A stretch of 64,000 bases of DNA, from assembly GCA_041399085.1 (NCBI GenBank), contig JAWKTM010000016.1:62001-126000 (forward strand), read 5' to 3'. Of the stretch, positions 52,422-61,493 are shown piece after piece. The notes beneath the pieces are model-generated. The model had not been told where the DNA came from. It was given only the letters and a program-made list of their open reading frames with translations, and searched no databases. Origin of the DNA: JAWKTM01 sp041399085 (lineage in GTDB: Bacteria; Planctomycetota; Planctomycetia; Pirellulales; Pirellulaceae). Both the position numbers and the translations under genes were made by a program. Numbering within the stretch: position 1 is the first letter of the stretch; every line of letters begins with the position of its first letter.

Positions 52422-53141
52422 TTATGGCGAACCAGCCGACCCGGAATCCCCACCCTGCCGTTCACGAGCCAGCCGGCCGCACGTCTCCATGTCGAAACCC
52501 AAGTCGGCCATCACGCGTTCGAATCGCGACAAAACCCGCCGCCGATACTTATGGACGGTCATGCGGTCGACTTGAAATTTGCAGGCTACTTCCTCGGCCG
52601 ACAGGTTGCCAAAGAAGTAGGTCTCGAAAATCTGCCACGTCTTCGGCTGAAACTCGTCGCGAATCAGACGCAGCACCCGAGCCGCCACATCCGGCAGATG
52701 CTCGACCGCCGACGCATCGCTGGACCCGTCAGCCGATGCCGAGGAACCGCCCTCCCCTGCCTCGAAAGAGGTTGACATCGCCGGGCTGGGAACTTCGCTC
52801 CAAATCTGCTGAGCCGTGGAACCGCCAACGCCTTGAGGCAACCGCCGTTCGGCACGCTGAAAATCCCGCACCAAGTTCGCGGCGATTGTAATGATCCACT
52901 TCCGCAGCCGATGTCCTGGCTGCGTCCGGTCGAATTTAGAAATCGAATTGGCGACGCGTTGGAACACTTCTTGAACGATGTCGCCAGCGTCCGCATCCTG
53001 CAAGCCGCGCGAGCGAGCATACGAGTAGATCAACGGACCGTAAGACTCGGCCAACTCTTGCCAAGCCGTTTGATCGAAACGACGGACCGCCAACAACCAA
53101 GTGCTGGACGTTGACGGTCCGTCGGCGAGTGGAACGGGCAT
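52422..53141 (-). CDS. ECF-type RNA polymerase sigma factor
   Basis: 239 residues. Region 2 is present: SYGPLIYSYARSRGLQDADA, the core-binding GDIVQEVFQRVANSISKFDR and the -10-reading RKWIITIAANLVRDFQRAER. After a 40-residue linker rich in Ser, Ala and Gly comes region 4 (TYFFGNLSAEEVACKFQVDR; MTVHKYRRRVLSRFERVMAD) with a clear helix-turn-helix. There is no separate anti-sigma gene; the downstream kinase supplies an anti-sigma-like zinc finger. This pairing matches ECF groups described in planctomycetes as linked to Ser/Thr kinases. The long inter-region linker is unusual for ECF factors. A G-rich word occurs in the linker (52750-52763). Confidence 0.92.
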   Translation of the reverse strand: MPVPLADGPSTSSTWLLAVRRFDQTAWQELAESYGPLIYSYARSRGLQDADAGDIVQEVFQRVANSISKFDRTQPGHRLRKWIITIAANLVRDFQRAERRLPQGVGGSTAQQIWSEVPSPAMSTSFEAGEGGSSASADGSSDASAVEHLPDVAARVLRLIRDEFQPKTWQIFETYFFGNLSAEEVACKFQVDRMTVHKYRRRVLSRFERVMADLGFDMETCGRLARERQGGDSGSAGSP

Positions 53142-53436
53142 CAGGCTACCTCGAAACTTGCGATACGCGGGGGGCGATCATCGAGCGTGGAAAGTACGCC
53201 TTGTCGAGGATTCACTTCCGTCGACAACGCCTCAGTATAAACCGCGCGGCTCACAGAATGTCGATCATGTGCTCGCCGCCATGCTCGGGATTTCCCACTA
53301 ATCGGCGATTGACAGGATCGACAACGAATGTGCTCCGAGTCTTGGCTGATACGCGATTGCAACCACAATCGCCAACGGGGCATTATAGCCTAGCCCGGGC
53401 GAGTATCTGGCGCGAAATGGAGTCTTCGCGTTGGCA
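53142..53436. other. Divergent/convergent gap, no gene seen
   Basis: 295 bp between the ECF start and the ABC exporter stop. It should hold the ECF promoter (for example an ECF autoregulated site) but I could not pick out a bipartite motif with confidence. Confidence 0.4.
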
Positions 53437-55300
53437 CTACTGGGCGGACGATTCCAACAAGTCGCCGAACTGCAGTTCGGCCAAGCGGTGATAGTAGCCC
53501 CGCGTTCGCATCAATTCATCATGAGAGCCGCTTTCCACGATGCGGCCACGCTGCAAGACGAGGATGCGGTCGGCGCGGCGAAGTGTGCTGACGCGGTTCG
53601 AGACCAGGATCGTCGTTCGCCGTTCGCGGGCCGAGTCCACTGCTTGCTGAATCTCATGCTCGGTTTCGGGATCCACCGCCGCCGTCGCGTCATCTAATAC
53701 CAAGATAGGTGGATCCAGCAGCAAGGCGCGAGCGATCGCCAACCGCTGTCGTTGACCGCCCGACAAATTCGATCCATGCTCGCCAATCAGCGTGTCATAT
53801 TGGTCCGGAAGCTCGCATATAAAAGGCTCGGCCGCCGCAAGTCTCGCGGCTTGCTCGATCTGCGAGGGAGTTGCATCGGGATGTCCGAAAGCAATATTGG
53901 CGGCGACCGTATTGCTAAACAAGAAGCTCTCCTGAAACACAATTCCTATGTTGCGCCGCAGGTCGCCCAAATCAAGCTGTGTTAGCTTATGACCGTCGAG
54001 ATAGATGGCGCCATGCGTGGGATCATAAAAGCGTGATATTAACGCCAGCAACGTTGATTTTCCCGAACCTGTTTCTCCCGCGATACCGATGCACTCACCA
54101 GGTTGTATGACGAAGCTCACATCTTCCAACACGGGGCGATCCATCACATATCCGAATGCCACGTTTTCGAAGCGGAGTTCGCCTTTCGCTCGCGGCAATG
54201 CGACGGCGTTCTCGGGGCTGGTGATTTCTTCCGGAGTGTCGATGACTTCGAAGACCCGCTGCGCTCCGATCAAACTGGTTTGGATCGTGTTGGCAATGTT
54301 GGTAATATTGCCAACTTGATTGGCGAACTCGTGTAACAAATTTGCCATCACAAACATGCCGGCCCCCAGCGGAATTTGTCCTTGAATGACCAGGTAGCCG
54401 CCGTAACCGATTAGTACCAACATGTTCACTTGAGTCAGCCCGCCCATAATCGGTTGGAACACGCTGACTTGCCAGAAGATCGACTTCACGTTGTCGGCGA
54501 ATGCGGTCGTTGGCGATTTGAAACTTCGCAATCTCTTCCGGCTCGCGCGAGAACCCCTTTACAACATGAGCGCCTTGAACATTCTCCACCAACGTCGAAA
54601 TGGCTCGATCCACGAGTTCCGCCGCTTGTCGATAGGCTGGCTGTACCACTCGGGAAAACCAGACCGATCCGATCCAAAGCAGCGGCGAGGCGGCCAAACA
54701 GGCCAACGTCAATAACACATGGACTCGCAGCATGTAGATCAAATAGATCAGCAGTGTAAGTCCTACAATCAATACACGGACCAAGACTCCATCCACAAAC
54801 GTCCGCACGGCCTGGACGTCCCCGGCGGCTCGATTGATCAGCGAACTGCTCTCGCTGGCATCGAAAAAGCGAAAACTGAGCCGTTGTAGTTTGTCGTACA
54901 CATCACTTCGCAGACGTACCAGAATTCGTTGTGAGAAATGAGCCGATGAGACGGCTGCCGCGTATCGCAGGCCCGCGTTCAATAGTGCGAGCACTACGAC
55001 CCCAATCGCAATCAAGATCACGACGCGCCACGGCGGCCAATCCGCGGGAGGCGCGATCCCCAACGGCCATCGCGGTGGCGGACTGCTGGGGTCGACGGCC
55101 GAGCGAAGAAAGTCGATTCCCAGCCCCGCGATCCCCAGGCCAGCGACGCTGACCGCCACGAGCGCCCCATGCAGCAGCACAACGCCCAAACTCTCCCATC
55201 GGTAACGCAGCCCTAACATCAGCAAACGACGTATCTGCTGAAAGTTGCTCGGAGCAGGCGTGTTGTTCGGCGGCGTTGACGGCGCGGCAGTGGGCGGCAT
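53437..55300 (-). CDS. ABC exporter (MsbA-like half-transporter), one frameshift
   Basis: About 620 residues when joined; an upstream ATG at 55372 is possible. The N-terminal part (from 55300) has six membrane helices (LGVVLLHGALVAVSVAGLGI; VVILIAIGVVVLALLNAGLR and others) and the coupling region SFRFFDASESSSLINRAAGD. Near 54497 an extra base shifts the frame; the C-terminal part (DNVKSIFWQVSVFQPIMGGL onward) carries GETGSGKSTLLALI, LSGGQRQRLAIARAL and ILVLDDATAAVDPETEHE. Walker B ends in Asp-Asp instead of Asp-Glu, seen in degenerate sites of heterodimeric exporters. The family moves lipids, drugs or peptides outward. A read error could explain the single shift. Confidence 0.85.
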
Positions 55301-55456
55301 GAAAGCAGGACGCGGGCGAAAGCGGCCGGAGAGAGGCAGCCGCAAAGGACAGGTGAGTACGAGCGAAGGCATTCACGATAGGCGGAAGCGGGCCAACCTT
55401 ACAACCACCGCGCGACGTGGCGTGAAGAAATCGAATCGGCACTCAAGAAACGAACC

Positions 55457-55482
55457 AAGGACGAGCTGAACTGCTCGTCCTT
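55457..55482 (-). terminator. Probable terminator of rpsT
   Basis: A perfect 10-bp stem (AAGGACGAGC with GCTCGTCCTT) around a 6-base loop. On the minus strand it is followed by GGTTCGTTTCTTGAGT, moderately T-rich. It lies 59 bp beyond the rpsT stop. Confidence 0.6.
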
Positions 55483-55540
55483 GCCGTGTGGAAACGCTGC
55501 GACGCGAAATGATTGTCTTCGCGTCGATGGAGGATTGTTG

Positions 55541-55825
55541 CTACGCGCTTTGAGCCGTGCCTTGCTTGGCCTTGACGATCAAGTGTTGCAGGCGAGACTT
55601 CGTGCGTCCGGCGACGTTCGGATGGATCACGCGGTGCGCGCCGGCTTGATCCAGACGCTTGGCGGCGACTTTGAACTCGGTCTCCGCGGCCGCAATATCG
55701 CCGGCCGTGATCGCTTGACGAACCTTCTTCAACTGAGTTCGCAACGAGGACTTCACGGCCCGATTCCGGGCTCGGCGGAGTTCATTCTGACGCAGACGCT
55801 TTTTGGCACTCTTGGTATTCGGCAT
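55541..55825 (-). CDS. rpsT: 30S ribosomal protein S20
   Basis: 94 residues, standard S20. It begins MPNTKSAKKRLRQNELRRAR and is strongly basic and helical, with ITAGDIAAAETEFKVAAKRL and the conserved end HRVIHPNVAGRTKSRLQHLI. S20 binds 16S rRNA early in 30S assembly. It is monocistronic, with a hairpin terminator downstream. Neighbouring genes are not ribosomal. Confidence 0.98.
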   Translation of the reverse strand: MPNTKSAKKRLRQNELRRARNRAVKSSLRTQLKKVRQAITAGDIAAAETEFKVAAKRLDQAGAHRVIHPNVAGRTKSRLQHLIVKAKQGTAQSA

Positions 55826-56093
55826 GGCTTCAACAACTCAAACGCAATGGATATGGAGGAGCGGTTTTTCGCCAACCGCATCTCGGGCGAATTATCGAAT
55901 CAACTTTTATCGAGGATGAAGGCCGGTTTGTCCAGCCCCTGAGGCGGCCGCCTCGAAGAAATCTCGCGTCGGAACCATGTGAGACGGAGCAATCCGGCCA
56001 GTCAGCAGCGTCCGATGTGCCTTCTCACGTTTCCGCTTAGCCCCTAGAATCGGCGTTTCGTTTTGGAAAAGCCTAACGATTTTGAGGATGGCC

Positions 56094-57203
56094 ATGAGCG
56101 TTGCGACTGCGACCGACCGCGTTTTCAACTTCTCCGCCGGGCCCGCCGTGCTGCCGCTGCCCGTGCTCGAACAAGCCCAACGAGAGCTGGTTTGCCTCCC
56201 CGGCGTTGGGGCTTCGGTCATGGAGATCAGCCACCGCAGTCCGGCGTTTGAGGCGATTTTGAGCGACGCCACCGAGCGGCTTAAGTCGCTGCTGAACGTG
56301 CCGGAAAACTACCGCATTCTGTTTTTGCAGGGCGGATCGCGGTTGCAGTTCTCGATGATCCCGATGAATCTGTTGCGAGGCAGCCAAACGCCGGCCGAGT
56401 ATCTCGTCACCGGTTCGTGGAGCCAAAAGGCGGTCGACGAAGCGCTCCGCGAAGGCCCGGTCCGAATTACCTGGGACGGTAAACCCCACAAGTTCGATCG
56501 CGTGCCGGCCGACAGCGATTTGCAGATCGACCCCCAGACGCCTTACGCCTACATCACCTCGAACGAAACGATCCAGGGCGTCCAGTTCCACACCGAGCCA
56601 AACGTCGGCGAAGTGCCGTTGGTTTGCGACGCCTCGTCGGATTTTCTGCATCGGCCGGTGGACATCAACCGTTATGGCATTCTCTACGCGTGTGCCCAAA
56701 AGAACGCCGGGCCGGCAGGTGTGACGATTGTGATTATTCGCGAGGACTTGCTCGCCCGCGGCGCCGATTCGTTGCCGGGGTATCTCAACTATCGCGAGCA
56801 CGCCGAAAACAATTCGATGTATAACACGCCGCCCACGTTTGCCATTTATATGTTTGGTTTGGTCGCCAAGTGGTTACAAGAGGAGATCGGCGGTTTGGAT
56901 GCGATGCACGCGCTGAATCGCGAGAAGGCCGCGATGCTGTACGAAGTGGTCGATGCCAGCAACGGTTTCTATGGCGGCCATGCCCAGCCTGAAAGCCGTT
57001 CGTTGATGAATGTCACATTCCGTTTGCCGAATGCCGACGTGGAGAAGGAATTCCATCGACAAGCGAATGCCCGCGGCTTGACCAGCCTGGAAGGCCATCG
57101 CAGCGTCGGCGGCGTGCGGGCTTCGATCTACAATGCCATGCCGCGTGAAGGCGTCGTCGAGTTGCGTGACTTTATGAAAGAGTTTTACGAGCAACAGGCC
57201 TAG
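56094..57203 (+). CDS. serC: Phosphoserine aminotransferase
   Basis: 369 residues from the ATG at 56094 (alternatives at 56088 and a TTG at 56082). It begins VFNFSAGPAVLPLPVLEQAQ and includes MEISHRSPAFEAILSDATER, LFLQGGSRLQFSMIPMNLLR and the PLP Lys in YACAQKNAGPAGVTIVI (about residue 203). The C-terminus has RSVGGVRASIYNAMP, a conserved substrate-binding stretch. SerC converts 3-phosphohydroxypyruvate and glutamate to phosphoserine in the cytosol. The residue after GG in the cofactor loop is Ser (QGGSRLQ), where many SerC proteins have Ala-Ser. It is followed by serA 101 bp on, which makes its substrate. Confidence 0.97.
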   Translation: MSVATATDRVFNFSAGPAVLPLPVLEQAQRELVCLPGVGASVMEISHRSPAFEAILSDATERLKSLLNVPENYRILFLQGGSRLQFSMIPMNLLRGSQTPAEYLVTGSWSQKAVDEALREGPVRITWDGKPHKFDRVPADSDLQIDPQTPYAYITSNETIQGVQFHTEPNVGEVPLVCDASSDFLHRPVDINRYGILYACAQKNAGPAGVTIVIIREDLLARGADSLPGYLNYREHAENNSMYNTPPTFAIYMFGLVAKWLQEEIGGLDAMHALNREKAAMLYEVVDASNGFYGGHAQPESRSLMNVTFRLPNADVEKEFHRQANARGLTSLEGHRSVGGVRASIYNAMPREGVVELRDFMKEFYEQQA

Positions 57204-57304
57204 TAGATCTTGAAGAGTCGGTCGTTGGACGCCACTCGCAAGTCTCCCAACTCAAAACGCATATCTCACAATCCACCCTCCCGAATCTCATAGTCAAAAC
57301 TCTC

Positions 57305-58930
57305 ATGCGTGTTATCGTTCTCGACAAGATTGCTCAGGAAGGTCTCGATCTGCTCGAAGCGGCCGAGGGAATCCAGTATGAAGTTCGCACGGGGCTAAAA
57401 GGCGACGACCTCAAGCAAGCGCTGACCGAATTCGACGGAGCGATCTGCCGTAGTGGCGTGAAGCTGACGGGCGATGTGTTGGAAGGCAATCGGCGTTTGC
57501 GAGCGATCGTGCGGGCCGGCGTCGGGACCGACAATATCGACAAGACCGTGGCCACTCGGCAAGGCATCGTGGTGATGAATACGCCCACGGGCAACACGCT
57601 GAGCACGGCCGAGCACGCCTTTGCCCTGATGATGGCTCTGTCGCGTAACATCGCGCCGGCCTATCAAAGCTTGGTCGAAGGCCGCTGGGACCGCGGCGCG
57701 TACATGGGAACGCAATTGGCCGACAAGACGTTGGGCGTGGTCGGCTTGGGGCGGATCGGCCAAGAGGTGGCCAAGCGGGCGCTGGCCTTTCAAATGAAAG
57801 TGATCGGCTACGACCCGTTCTTCCCGGCCGAACAGGCGGCCAAAATGGGAATCGAATCGGTCGAGAACGTGCGGGATATGTTGCCGCACGTCGATTATTT
57901 GACGGTCCACACACCGCTCACTCCCGAGACCAAGAACCTAATCAGTCACGCGGAAATCGAAACGATGCGGCCCGGCGTGCGGTTGATCAACTGCGCTCGG
58001 GGCGGAATCTATGACGAAGCCGCGTTGTCCGAAGGATTGAAGGCCGGCAAGCTGGGCGGCGTCGCGCTGGACGTGTTCGAAAGCGAACCGTGTACGAACA
58101 GTCCGTTGTTTGGCATGCCCAACGTGGTCTGCACGCCGCATTTGGGGGCCAGCACCGAAGAGGCTCAGACGCAAGTCGCCGTCGAGGGCGTTCATCTATT
58201 GATCAACTTCCTGACGACCGGCGAAATCCGCCACGCCGTGAACATGGCGGCGGTCGATCCCAAGACGCTGGCTGCGCTGCGAGGCTATCTGGACGTGGCT
58301 TATCGCTTGGGGTTGTTGTTGGCTCAGTACCACAGCGGCGCGGCGTCGAAGTGTGCGTTGTCGTATCGGGGCGAAGTGACGAAGAAAGACACGCGGCTGC
58401 TGACGGCCGCCTTCTGTGCGGGATTGCTGGAACGAGCGTTGGACGAGGAAGTCAACATCGTCAACGCCGAGGTGCTGTTGCGCGAACGGGGCATCAAGCT
58501 CAGCGAGAACTCGCAAAGCGAGATGGGCGCATTCAGCTCGTCGATGACCGCCGAACTGGAATGCGACGGGGCCAAGTTCATCGCCGGAGGCACGCTGTTC
58601 GGCAACAACATGCCGCGGCTCGTGCGGCTGGGCGATTTCCGTTTAGAAGCCTACTTGGATGGCAACCTGCTGATCTTCACGCACGACGACGTGCCGGGCA
58701 TCATCGGCTCGATCGGCATGACGTTCGGCAAGCACAAGGTGAACATCGCCCAGATGTCGGTCGGCCGAGCCGGTTCGGCGCCGGGCGGGCAAGCGGTTGG
58801 CGTGTTGAATTTGGACGAGTTGCCGCCGAAGGAAGCCGTGGACGAGGCGCTCGCTCATCCGCACATCCACAGCGTCCAAGTTATCGCGCTTCCGTCGGCT
58901 GGCGAATTGCCCGCGTGGCTGGCGGGCTAA
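57305..58930 (+). CDS. serA: D-3-phosphoglycerate dehydrogenase
   Basis: 541 residues, the long SerA type. Residues 1-300 form the two-part dehydrogenase: VRAGVGTDNIDKTVATRQGI, the NAD loop VVGLGRIGQEVAKRALAFQM, RLINCARGGIYDEAALSEGL and the catalytic His in VCTPHLGASTEEAQTQVAVE. An intervening ASB domain (about 305-450) follows, and a C-terminal ACT domain (NLLIFTHDDVPGIIGSIGMT) gives serine feedback in this family. It oxidises 3-phosphoglycerate, the first step of serine synthesis. With serC it forms a two-gene operon; serB is not in view. Palindrome-ended elements begin 5 bp after its stop. Confidence 0.98.
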   Translation: MRVIVLDKIAQEGLDLLEAAEGIQYEVRTGLKGDDLKQALTEFDGAICRSGVKLTGDVLEGNRRLRAIVRAGVGTDNIDKTVATRQGIVVMNTPTGNTLSTAEHAFALMMALSRNIAPAYQSLVEGRWDRGAYMGTQLADKTLGVVGLGRIGQEVAKRALAFQMKVIGYDPFFPAEQAAKMGIESVENVRDMLPHVDYLTVHTPLTPETKNLISHAEIETMRPGVRLINCARGGIYDEAALSEGLKAGKLGGVALDVFESEPCTNSPLFGMPNVVCTPHLGASTEEAQTQVAVEGVHLLINFLTTGEIRHAVNMAAVDPKTLAALRGYLDVAYRLGLLLAQYHSGAASKCALSYRGEVTKKDTRLLTAAFCAGLLERALDEEVNIVNAEVLLRERGIKLSENSQSEMGAFSSSMTAELECDGAKFIAGGTLFGNNMPRLVRLGDFRLEAYLDGNLLIFTHDDVPGIIGSIGMTFGKHKVNIAQMSVGRAGSAPGGQAVGVLNLDELPPKEAVDEALAHPHIHSVQVIALPSAGELPAWLAG

Positions 58931-58935
58931 GTCAA

Positions 58936-59041
58936 AGTCGCCTTTCGCTCCGCGAAAGTAGCGTCTGCTTTTTCAAACGCTGTTCCATCAGAAGGTTCAC
59001 GTCTATGCCTCCTCGCGACTTTCGCGGAGCGAAAGGCGACT
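58936..59041. mobile_element. Palindrome-ended element, copy 7 (106 bp, best preserved)
   Basis: Both ends are complete: AGTCGCCTTTCGCTCCGCGA(AAGTAGCG) and (CGCG)ACTTTCGCGGAGCGAAAGGC(GACT). The 28-bp ends are near-perfect inverted repeats around a 50-bp interior (CTGTTCCATCAGAAGGTTCA). It lies 5 bp after the serA stop. Confidence 0.85.
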
Positions 59042-59042
59042 C

Positions 59043-59135
59043 TAGCTCCGCGAAAGTAGCGTCTGCTTCTTCAATCGCTGTTCCATCAGAAGGTTCACGT
59101 CTGCGTGCGCGACTTTCGTGGAGCGAAAGGCGACT
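59043..59135. mobile_element. Palindrome-ended element, copy 8 (tandem, truncated left end)
   Basis: It directly follows copy 7 and shares its interior (CTGTTCCATCAGAAGGTTCA). The left end is cut to CTAGCTCCGCGAAAGTAGCG; the right end is nearly intact (one C>T). Tandem duplication of one element is the simplest origin. Confidence 0.8.
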
Positions 59136-59284
59136 CTGGTCCGCGTCTCGCCAGCACCGACTTTGTCGATTATTCGGGTCGCGTGTCTTGCCGAGCATTC
59201 TGCGGATTCGGGTTGGAACGGTCGAAACTGTTTTACGACGGTTAGCGATTGTACGCCCGAAATCTCTCCGCCAAGGACGCGACG

Positions 59285-60410
59285 ATGCGACACACAAGGG
59301 CCGTGGCCGCGACGATCCTCGGATCGATGCTGGTCATCACGGGAATTCTGAACCCAGCGTTCGGCAGAGAGCCATATCCGGTGCAGCCCGCCTGTGCCCA
59401 GTGCGAATCGACTCCCTCCTGCCAATGCGGCGCTTGCAATGGCGGAGGTCGTGCCGGCCGAGGCGGCTTGGGCAACGATCCGACTGGCTGCACGCCCGTG
59501 TTGGAAACCACGCCGGGCTGGAATCTTTACTGGGATAGCTGCCTGACGCACTGGCCCAACTGCTCGTACATCGATCCATACGCCATGTCGAACGTGCCGA
59601 CTTGGTACGTTGGCGCCGAGTTCGTGCCGCTGTTCCGCGACGCCAATCAAACCGTGGCGTTTGCGAACGACGGAGCCGGCACGACACTGCTATCCACCAG
59701 CAGCTTCGATGACGACTTCAACGCCGGCACTCGCATCACGCTGGGGCGTCAGTTCGGCGATTGGTATCGGCTCGAAGGCAGTTATCTCGGTTCCTATGCC
59801 TGGGGTGACCAAGCGTTTGTGCTGAATCCGGTGGACCCGGCCGTCGCGTCCCTGGACATCGCCTATACCTCGCGAATGCACACCGCCGAACTGAATCTGC
59901 GGCGCAAGATCGCTCTGCCATCGACCGCTTTCGGGGCGAACTTCCTGATCGGCGGTCGCTATACGCGGATCCAAGAAACGTTCGACTACGTGACGACCGG
60001 CCCCGCAACGAATGTGGCCGTGGCCACCGACAACCAACTGCTCGGCTTGCAACTTGGCCTGCAATCGCAAGTTTCTCGAACGCAACCGCATGTGGGTCGA
60101 CTTCGACATCAAAGGCTCGATCAATCGCAACTTGGCGTCGCAGAATACGCTGTTCAACAACGCACCGACCGCCGACCAGGAAGAAGCGACGACCTTCATC
60201 GGCGACATTCTCCTGGCGTATAACTACCAGTTCTCGCCGTCCTTCACCTTGCGGCTCGGCTACCAAGCGACTTGGATAACCGGCGTCGCCCTGGCCGAAC
60301 AGAATCTGCCGGCCGATCTGATGGTGGCTCCCGTGCGTCCGGCCGAAGTCAACCACGGCGGCGACATCGTCTATCACGGCCCGGTGATCGGTCTGACTTG
60401 GGTGCGATAA
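59285..60410 (+). CDS. BBP7-like outer membrane beta-barrel protein, one frameshift
   Basis: About 374 residues when joined. The ATG at 59285 follows AAGGACG and opens a signal peptide (AVAATILGSMLVITGILNPA). A Cys/Gly-rich stretch follows (PACAQCESTPSCQCGACNGG). The barrel part alternates strands (WYVGAEFVPLFRDANQTVAF; LEGSYLGSYAWGDQAFVLNP; FGANFLIGGRYTRIQETFDY). Near 60070 the frame changes to KFLERNRMWVDFDIKGSINR and continues to TFIGDILLAYNYQFSPSFTL and GPVIGLTWVR at the stop. The pattern matches the planctomycete BBP7 barrel family, thought to be porins. Near-start spacing and intact ends favour a real gene with a single indel or error. Confidence 0.78.
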
Positions 60411-60445
60411 AGGCGGCCGCACCGCGTTCCGCCCGGCTTCCGCTC

Positions 60446-60563
60446 GGTGGCACGCCCAGAGTCTTCGATGGGCGTGGCTGACTTGCGAGATACGTTTCCA
60501 GCTACGTTGGTCCTCGCCCGCAACGGTCCACGCCCACCGCCGCTGCGCTATGGGCGTGCCACC
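60446..60563. mobile_element. Second type of inverted-repeat element (118 bp)
   Basis: GGTGGCACGCCCA (60446-60458) and TGGGCGTGCCACC (60551-60563) are perfect 13-bp inverted ends around a short interior that itself holds GGGCGTGGC and CCACGCCCA. It is non-coding and unrelated to the TTTCGC family. It lies 36 bp after the barrel gene's stop. Confidence 0.6.
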
Positions 60564-60850
60564 CAACAGTCGCCTTTTGGCGAGCGGAATTTGCGAACGG
60601 ACCCGCCTCACACGAGCCCGACGAACCAGTTTCAAGTCGCGGTGTTTGGAGGTCCCATTTGGGCGAAGCCCACGTTTCACCGTAGCCTGGGACAACGTCC
60701 CAGGGACTGGCGCCGTTAGAAATCTTATTGGCTGAAAGCCATACGCACGCGAAGTGGAGTGGCGGATGAATCCGGCGCTCGGCCAAAGCCTTCAAGACGC
60801 AGCAGCGAGAAAATCTCCCTTTGCCATACCGTTAGCGTCCTGGGTTGTGC

Positions 60851-61207
60851 AGTTAGACCTCTGGGCGGCGTAGTTAGAGCTCTTGGCGGCATAGTTAGAG
60901 CCCTGGGCGGCATAGTTAGAGCCCTGGGCGGCGAAGTTAGTGGTCTCGGCCGTACAGTTAAAGCACTTTGCTGGGAAGTTAGAGTCCTTTACTCGGCAGT
61001 TAGAGCACTTTGCTGGGCAGTTAGAGTACTTTGCCGGGAAGTTAGAGCTCTGGGCCGCGAAGTTAGAGTCCTGGGCGGTGAAGTTAGACGTCAAATGGCC
61101 AATTGGTGGCGTCTTTGTCGGAGTTGGCGGCGCCTTTGTCGGAGTTGGTGGCGTCTTTTGCGTAATTGGTGGAACCATTTCGTCCATTGGTGGACTCTTT
61201 GTCGCTG
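60851..61207. repeat. 21-bp tandem array, 12 AGTTAG units plus 5 TTGGTGG units
   Basis: AGTTAG phase markers fall at 60851, 60872, 60893, 60914, 60935, 60956, 60977, 60998, 61019, 61040, 61061 and 61082: eleven steps of exactly 21 bp. They pass without a phase break into units marked TTGG(T/C)GG at 61103, 61124, 61145, 61166 and 61187. The consensus of the first type is AGTTAGAGCCCTGGGCGGCAT. Units differ by up to about half their bases yet length never changes. One plus frame reads as heptads VRALGGI/VRVLGRE with Val and Leu at a and d. 60411-61493 has no gene I can support apart from this possible array product. Confidence 0.9.
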
Positions 61208-61493
61208 TTGAGCGCTGCTTTTTCGCAGCCGCGGACATCTGTTACCCGACCGTAGCAATATCGGGCCATGCCACTAGCCCGGCTGGCACGTCAAGAGATT
61301 CTCTTTCGCTCGGAATGCCGGTTTCATAGCAGCACGGACGGGCATCTGCCGAAAGCATGAGTGCTCAAATCACCCTAAGACGACTTCGACCGCGAACGAA
61401 CGCTAGTAGGTCGTCGGAAGTTGACCTCTCTGTCGCTTGGCGTAGCAACTGACTTCGAGTCTGTCGGGGGCCGGAGTGTCAATTGCCGACGCG

